Translations under genes and position numbers: made by a program
Part shown: positions 5,995-7,532 of the stretch, in pieces
Layout: every line of letters starts with the position of its first letter
How positions within the stretch are numbered: the first letter of the stretch is position 1
The notes under the pieces: model-generated
The model's database searches: none
Told to the model about the DNA's origin: nothing
Seen by the model: only the letters and a program-made list of their open reading frames with translations
NCBI GenBank assembly: GCA_902406135.1
Contig: CABPCX010000082.1
Coordinates: forward strand, 1 to 7,532
DNA length: 7,532 nucleotides
Reading direction: 5' to 3'
DNA from: an uncultured Eubacteriales bacterium
Lineage (GTDB): Bacteria; Bacillota; Clostridia; Lachnospirales; Anaerotignaceae

Positions 5995-6069
5995 TTAACA
6001 GGATTAACTGAAATTTATTTATATTTTTATGCTATTAAATTTACCCCCCCCGAGGATTTTTCCTGTTAA
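5995..6069. repeat. 9-bp inverted repeat enclosing a C8/G8 tract
   Basis: TTAACAGGA (5995-6003) and TCCTGTTAA (6061-6069) are perfect reverse complements separated by 57 bases. The left arm also sits in a smaller palindrome, GTTAA-CAGGA-TTAAC (5994-6008). Inside the spacer is a run of eight C (6044-6051). It lies just upstream of the predicted operon promoter, 19 bases beyond the -35. Confidence 0.55.
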
Positions 6070-6152
6070 AAATAACGTATTATTTTAATAAAGTTCTGAT
6101 TTTATAGGCATTTTAAATGATAACGTACTGAAAATTTTGTCGATTCGGACAT

Positions 6153-6180
6153 AAAAACAGCGCCCCAAAAAGGGCGCCTG
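6153..6180 (-). terminator. Intrinsic terminator of the MATE gene
   Basis: On the minus strand GCGCCC (6177-6172) pairs with GGGCGC (6165-6160) around a 6-nt loop; with one bulged base the stem can extend by CAG/CTG. Five U follow (A-run 6153-6157 on the plus strand). It begins 11 bases after the MATE stop and separates that gene from the operon. Confidence 0.9.
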
Positions 6181-6190
6181 ATTAAACACT

Positions 6191-7532
6191 TTATATGGCT
6201 TCCGTCATTTCCGTACGGTGTTTCATATGTTTTTCAAATACAAGCAGGAATACTATAGTAGACATGGTAGCTCCTATGAAATCCATTACCGGCTCGGAAT
6301 AGAAAGCATTTTTTGCTCCGAATACATAGGCAAAAACTACTATAAGCACCGCATAGGATATTTTTCTGAACATGGACAGGAAAAGTGCCGTTTTTGTTCT
6401 TCCCATAGCCGTCAGACCGTCCACCAGTGCATACTGGAATGCAAGAGGTATTATGGCCAGAGTAAAGGTTCTTATGCCCCATCCTGCCAGAGCTATTTCC
6501 TCGGCGTCCGAAACAAATATCCTTGCGAAGGATTCCGCCGAAAATCGGGATATGGTGAACATGATTACCGTAAACACAACGCATAAAAGCAGTATTTTCT
6601 TTTCCGCTTCCCTTACTCTTTCCGTTTTTCCTGCGCCGTAGTTAAAGCTGATTATGGCCTGGGTGCCTCCGCTTATGCCTCCCATGGGTCCGGTTATAAG
6701 TGACATATAGCTGTTTACTATGGTTGCCGCCGTAATGAGCATATCGGCATTGGCCCCGCCGGTCCTCTGGAGGACGGAATTCATTATTATCATTATGACG
6801 CTGTCAGTGGCAAGTATAAGGAATGGTGAAAGTCCGATGGCAGCAATTCTGAGTATTATGCCCATGGAATAGTTTCCGAAGGATATTTTTATGGGCGGTC
6901 TTTTACTGAAAAGGAATCCTATGGCAAAGGAGCAGGACAGTATCTGGGATATAACAGTCGCTATGGCCGCTCCGGCAACCCCCATATCAAATACAAATAT
7001 AAATATAGGGTCCAGTACGATATTTGCAAAGGCTCCTATAAGCACCGTTGCCATTCCTATGGTTGAAAATCCCTGGCAAGTTATAAAATAATTCAAACCT
7101 ATGGCCATAAGGGCAAAAAATGTTCCTGCCGTATATATGGTCATATATGTATTTGCATAAACAAAGGTCGTTTCACTGGCTCCAAACCACATAAGCAGTT
7201 TATCTTTCATCAGAAGGAATGAAACCGTAAGGGTCACGGACAGTACCACAAGGGTCAAAAATGAATTGGACAGTATCTGTTTTGCCCTTTTCATATTTCC
7301 CTCGCCCATTCTCATGGCCATAAGTATGGAGCCGCCCAGACCTATGAGAGTGCCGAATGATGATAAAAGCGTCACTATGGGACCGCATATTCCGACTCCC
7401 GCCAGAGCGATTGAGCCTTCACCCGGTATATTTCCTATATATATTCTGTCTATGATACTGTAGAGCATATTTACAAACTGGGCTATCATTGTCGGAATAG
7501 CCAGTTTAAGCACAAGCTGCGTTATTGAGTCG
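6191..7532 (-). CDS. MATE family efflux transporter, 5' end cut by window edge (partial)
   Basis: Polytopic inner-membrane antiporter of the multidrug and toxic compound extrusion family, which exports cationic drugs, dyes or metabolites in exchange for Na+ or H+. The window shows 446 residues of a family usually 440-470 long. The frame is open to the right edge and reads DSITQLVLKLAIPTMIAQF, so the true start lies just outside; the GTG at 7513 is an internal valine codon. About 12 hydrophobic segments are visible in two repeats. Family marks are LAIPTMIAQ and NMLYSIIDRIYIG in helix 1, ALAGVG before helix 2, GLGGSILMAMRMGEG, LDPIFIF with GVAGAAIAT mid-protein, and GGTQAIISFNYGAGK in the second half. 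The pattern is closest to the MepA/NorM-like branch; substrate cannot be told. It forms a unit separate from the downstream operon, ending in its own terminator. Any MarR-type regulator would be off-window. Confidence 0.93.
   Translation of the reverse strand, partial: DSITQLVLKLAIPTMIAQFVNMLYSIIDRIYIGNIPGEGSIALAGVGICGPIVTLLSSFGTLIGLGGSILMAMRMGEGNMKRAKQILSNSFLTLVVLSVTLTVSFLLMKDKLLMWFGASETTFVYANTYMTIYTAGTFFALMAIGLNYFITCQGFSTIGMATVLIGAFANIVLDPIFIFVFDMGVAGAAIATVISQILSCSFAIGFLFSKRPPIKISFGNYSMGIILRIAAIGLSPFLILATDSVIMIIMNSVLQRTGGANADMLITAATIVNSYMSLITGPMGGISGGTQAIISFNYGAGKTERVREAEKKILLLCVVFTVIMFTISRFSAESFARIFVSDAEEIALAGWGIRTFTLAIIPLAFQYALVDGLTAMGRTKTALFLSMFRKISYAVLIVVFAYVFGAKNAFYSEPVMDFIGATMSTIVFLLVFEKHMKHRTEMTEAI

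Larger units (their letters stand above)
5884..6152. other. AT-rich non-coding region upstream of the three-gene operon
   Basis: About 270 bases without a credible gene on either strand. It holds the operon promoter (5948-5976), a 9-bp inverted repeat (5995-6003 with 6061-6069), an 8-base C tract on the plus strand (6044-6051) and an 8-bp direct repeat ATAACGTA (6072-6079 and 6120-6127). It is much more AT-rich than the coding regions, apart from the C tract. It is longer than a simple promoter needs, so further regulatory sites or a small RNA are possible but not shown. Confidence 0.5.

Noticed and set aside
6072..6127. Direct repeat ATAACGTA as a CRISPR or attachment site
   Set aside because: There are only two 8-bp copies in AT-rich DNA, with no array, no cas genes and no integrase; chance is likely.
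6218..6641. Plus-strand open frames inside the MATE gene
   Set aside because: They are antisense to a clear MATE transporter, with no start signals and no plausible protein features.
7511..7513. GTG at 7513 as the start of the MATE gene
   Set aside because: The frame stays open upstream to the edge and encodes the expected MATE N-terminal context (QLVLKLAIPT); there is no RBS before the GTG.
1..7532. Mobile element, CRISPR array, tRNA or rRNA gene
   Set aside because: I saw no transposase or integrase, terminal inverted repeats, repeat-spacer pattern, tRNA cloverleaf or rRNA sequence anywhere in the window.

Overview
The window looks like chromosomal DNA of a low-to-mid GC Firmicute, most likely a Clostridia-type anaerobe. 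The clues are a T-box leader in front of alaS, strong purine-rich ribosome binding sites, near-consensus sigma-A promoters and an adjacent rpoN gene. This assignment rests on style and gene content only; no database search was possible.

Layout. Positions 2-82 hold the last codons of rpoN (sigma-54), cut by the left edge and recognised by its RpoN box. Six bases after its stop a near-perfect promoter (TTGACA, 18 bp, TATAAT) drives a complete alanine T-box leader (about 124-393), then alaS (459-3098, + strand) and an intrinsic terminator. Everything from about 3290 to the right edge is on the minus strand. It comprises a chromosomal TraX-family membrane protein (3330-4088), a three-gene operon (5883 down to 4265) and a MATE efflux transporter (6191 to beyond the right edge). 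Each minus-strand unit ends in its own hairpin terminator, so these are three separate transcription units. alaS and traX are convergent.

How the genes work together. alaS is a standard tRNA-sensing unit: uncharged tRNA-Ala should read a GCA specifier and pair with TGGT in the antiterminator, which allows transcription of its own synthetase. The MATE and TraX genes are ordinary accessory membrane proteins with no visible link to each other. The least explained part is the operon at 4265-5883. It encodes one exported protein of unknown function followed by two paralogous small four-helix membrane proteins that arose by tandem duplication.

Nothing here is clearly a new defence, mobile or biosynthetic system. 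The best leads are the exported protein plus duplicated membrane-protein operon, the inverted repeat over the traX promoter, and the G8 tract inside a long inverted repeat upstream of the operon.
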